Notes under the pieces: generated by a model
Told to the model about the DNA's origin: nothing
What the model saw: only the letters and a program-made list of their open reading frames with translations
Database searches by the model: none
Program-made: the position numbers and the translations under genes
Assembly: GCA_029934675.1 (NCBI GenBank)
Contig: JAOZLT010000100.1
Span: 1 to 5,602, forward strand
Direction: 5' to 3'
Length of the DNA stretch: 5,602 bases
DNA from: Candidatus Altimarinota bacterium
GTDB taxonomy: Bacteria > Patescibacteriota > Gracilibacteria > UM-FILTER-43-11
Shown: piece by piece, positions 4,624 through 5,602 of the stretch
Position numbering within the stretch: position 1 is the first letter of the stretch
Layout: every line of letters starts with the position of its first letter

Positions 4624-5403
4624 ATGAAAGGAATAATACTAGCTGGAGGGGAGGGTACTCGTTTACACCCCATAACAAAAGTAACAAGCAAACAGCTTTT
4701 GCCAGTTTACAATCAGCCGATGATATATTTTCCACTTCAGACACTTCTGAAGGCGGGGATTAGAGATATTTTAATTATAGTTGCTCCTAATCACAGTGGT
4801 GATTTTGTAAATTTATTGGGTTCTGGAAAGCAGTTTGATGCGCGTTTTTCGTACGAAGTACAGGATAAACCCGAAGGTCTTGCTCAAGCTTTTTTAATTG
4901 GTTCAGATTTTATTGGTAAAGATGATGTTGCGATGATACTTGGAGATAACATATTTACACATGATTTTGCCCCAGCTATTAAAACATTTAAGGGGGGTGC
5001 TAAGGTTTTTGTTAAAGAAGTTCATGATCCTCATAGATTTGGTATTGTTGAGTTTGATGCTATGGGGAATGTTGTAAGTATCGAAGAAAAACCTGATAAT
5101 CCTAAGTCAAATTTTGCTCAGACTGGTTTTTATATTTTTGATAAGCATGTAGTAGAGAATGTGAAATCATTAAAACCATCTAGTCGTGGTGAGTTGGAGA
5201 TTGTTGATTTGGCGAAGATTTATCTTGAGAAGAAGCAATTACAAGCAGAAGCTTTGCAAGGGGAGTGGATTGACGCAGGAACATTTGAAAGTCTGTATAA
5301 GGCATCTACAATTGTGCGTGAGAATGATTTAGGAATAGATTTGAATAATTTCCCTAAATTACAAGTGCAGATTAAGGATGTTAAGAAGAAGATGTTTCTT
5401 TGA
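4624..5403 (+). CDS. RfbA/RmlA-like sugar nucleotidyltransferase (glucose-1-phosphate thymidylyltransferase type), short form
   Basis: The enzyme probably joins a nucleoside triphosphate, typically dTTP, and glucose-1-phosphate to make dTDP-glucose, first step toward dTDP-rhamnose and related surface sugars, in the cytosol. The 259-residue product begins with the nucleotide-binding signature L-A-G-G-E-G-T-R-L (6-14), then S-K-Q-L-L-P (22-27, catalytic-type lysine), G-L-A-Q-A-F (85-90), the metal-binding L-G-D-N (106-109), F-G-I-V-E-F (139-144), E-E-K-P (154-157), R-G-E-L-E-I (188-193) and W-I-D-A-G-T (215-220, second metal-binding aspartate). Classical RmlA has about 290 residues. The C-terminal helical part linked to the allosteric site is largely missing here, as in other short members, so the exact nucleotide or sugar is less certain. 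I chose ATG 4624 because the Rossmann signature begins immediately. A TTG at 4597 would add nine residues coded by the hairpin arm. It ends at TGA. No rfbB, C or D is in the window. Confidence 0.88.
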   Translation: MKGIILAGGEGTRLHPITKVTSKQLLPVYNQPMIYFPLQTLLKAGIRDILIIVAPNHSGDFVNLLGSGKQFDARFSYEVQDKPEGLAQAFLIGSDFIGKDDVAMILGDNIFTHDFAPAIKTFKGGAKVFVKEVHDPHRFGIVEFDAMGNVVSIEEKPDNPKSNFAQTGFYIFDKHVVENVKSLKPSSRGELEIVDLAKIYLEKKQLQAEALQGEWIDAGTFESLYKASTIVRENDLGIDLNNFPKLQVQIKDVKKKMFL

Positions 5404-5479
5404 TTTGTGATTTATGATTTTTCATTTCCCACGCCTACTGCGGGGCAGGCTGATTCTTAATTCATAACTCATAATTATT
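5401..5479. repeat. Period-7 inverted arrays around a GC-rich palindrome, downstream of the rfbA-like gene
   Basis: Three heptamers TGATTTG, TGATTTA, TGATTTT fill 5401-5421, the first one including the TGA stop codon. Three heptamers AATTCAT, AACTCAT, AATTATT fill 5459-5479. The second set is roughly the reverse complement of the first (about 12 of 16 positions over the best overlap). Between them lies a GC-rich imperfect palindrome, GCCTACTGCGGGGCAGGC at 5433-5450, sharing GGCAGGC with the core at 186-192. No T-run suitable for a terminator follows the core. Confidence 0.6.
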
Positions 5480-5515
5480 CCCCCTGCCATTCTCCTCGCT
5501 AGAGGCGGGGGGAAT
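5477..5515. repeat. GC-rich hairpin
   Basis: ATTCCCCC at 5477-5484 pairs perfectly with GGGGGAAT at 5508-5515. Pairing continues inward to 5491/5501 with one A-A mismatch and two G-T pairs, leaving a 9-nt loop at 5492-5500. It overlaps the end of the preceding heptamer array. Downstream on the plus strand comes CTCCC and then A residues, so it is not an intrinsic terminator for the rfbA-like gene by the usual rule. It may still act as a transcript-end or boundary structure. Confidence 0.7.
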
Positions 5516-5602
5516 CTCCCAAAAAACAGACAACAGAATATCAGCTTACTGTGAGACTCTCGGATAGCAAGTCTGGCTATTCGCCAGTCATGTCCTAGAG
5601 TG
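5516..5602. other. Terminal stretch with small palindromes, no gene recognised
   Basis: CTGGC 5573-5577 pairs with GCCAG 5583-5587 around a 5-nt loop. ATAGC 5564-5568 can alternatively pair with GCTAT 5576-5580, and ACTCT 5556-5560 with AGAGT 5597-5601. These could belong to a structured RNA or a repeat end cut off by the window. No tRNA, rRNA or protein family is recognisable. Confidence 0.25.

Noticed and set aside
4535..4744. Minus-strand open frame across the hairpin and the start of the rfbA-like gene
   Set aside because: It is composed of the reverse complement of the inverted repeat and of the conserved nucleotidyltransferase N-terminus.
5401..5460. Recoded UGA (as in Gracilibacteria) with read-through of the rfbA-like stop codon
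   Set aside because: Read-through would add codons made only of repeat sequence. All other genes are full length without in-frame TGA, so the standard bacterial code fits.
5422..5601. Minus-strand open frame of 59 codons entering from the right edge
   Set aside because: It passes through the GC-rich hairpin and the heptamer arrays, the composition is erratic and no domain is recognisable. Probably chance, although the window edge prevents a firm decision.

Overview
The window looks like a stretch of an AT-rich, small-genome bacterium, most likely a member of the Candidate Phyla Radiation (Patescibacteria). This is inferred from the gene types, not from a phylogenetic marker. The pointers are a compact 415-residue prolyl-tRNA synthetase with a zinc-ribbon-like piece where the editing domain would be, a free-standing four-helix-bundle (23S rRNA intervening-sequence type) protein, a two-helix VirB2/TrbC-like pilin, AT-rich start regions without Shine-Dalgarno sequences, and spacers full of short inverted repeats. 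All six confident genes are open under the standard bacterial code, and one of them ends at TGA.

Layout. Positions 1-131 are GC-richer than the rest and are either the tail of a gene cut by the window edge or a structured RNA; I cannot decide. Positions 132-288 are a convergent spacer with an imperfect inverted repeat around a GC-rich core. Three minus-strand genes follow, in transcription order pilin-like protein (2779-2354), AI-2E/PerM-family membrane protein (2277-1039) and queE (936-289). Their spacers are 76 and 102 nt and the second is packed with ATTACAA/TTGTAAT repeats. A divergent intergenic region (2780-2908) carries a good extended -10 promoter pointing right. The plus-strand genes are a four-helix-bundle protein gene (2909-3259), proS (3300-4547) and an rfbA/rmlA-like nucleotidyltransferase (4624-5403). 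The last 199 nt hold two more inverted repeats and no convincing gene.

The genes have unrelated housekeeping or surface roles: tRNA charging with proline, the queuosine/7-deazapurine precursor step, a sugar-nucleotide step for cell-surface polysaccharide, and two envelope proteins. No complete pathway lies in the window.

The most striking signal is in the spacers. Four spacers carry a different private word of 6-7 nt, repeated two or three times on one side and as its reverse complement on the other. The clearest case is three GGACTAA-type heptamers upstream of the four-helix-bundle gene matched by three TTAGTCC heptamers downstream. These form 23-nt inverted arms (22 of 23 complementary) around the whole gene, as in the intervening sequences that carry this protein family inside 23S rRNA genes. 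The right arm ends exactly 7 nt before the proS start codon. The hairpin before the rfbA-like gene (21-bp perfect stem) also ends exactly 7 nt before its start codon.
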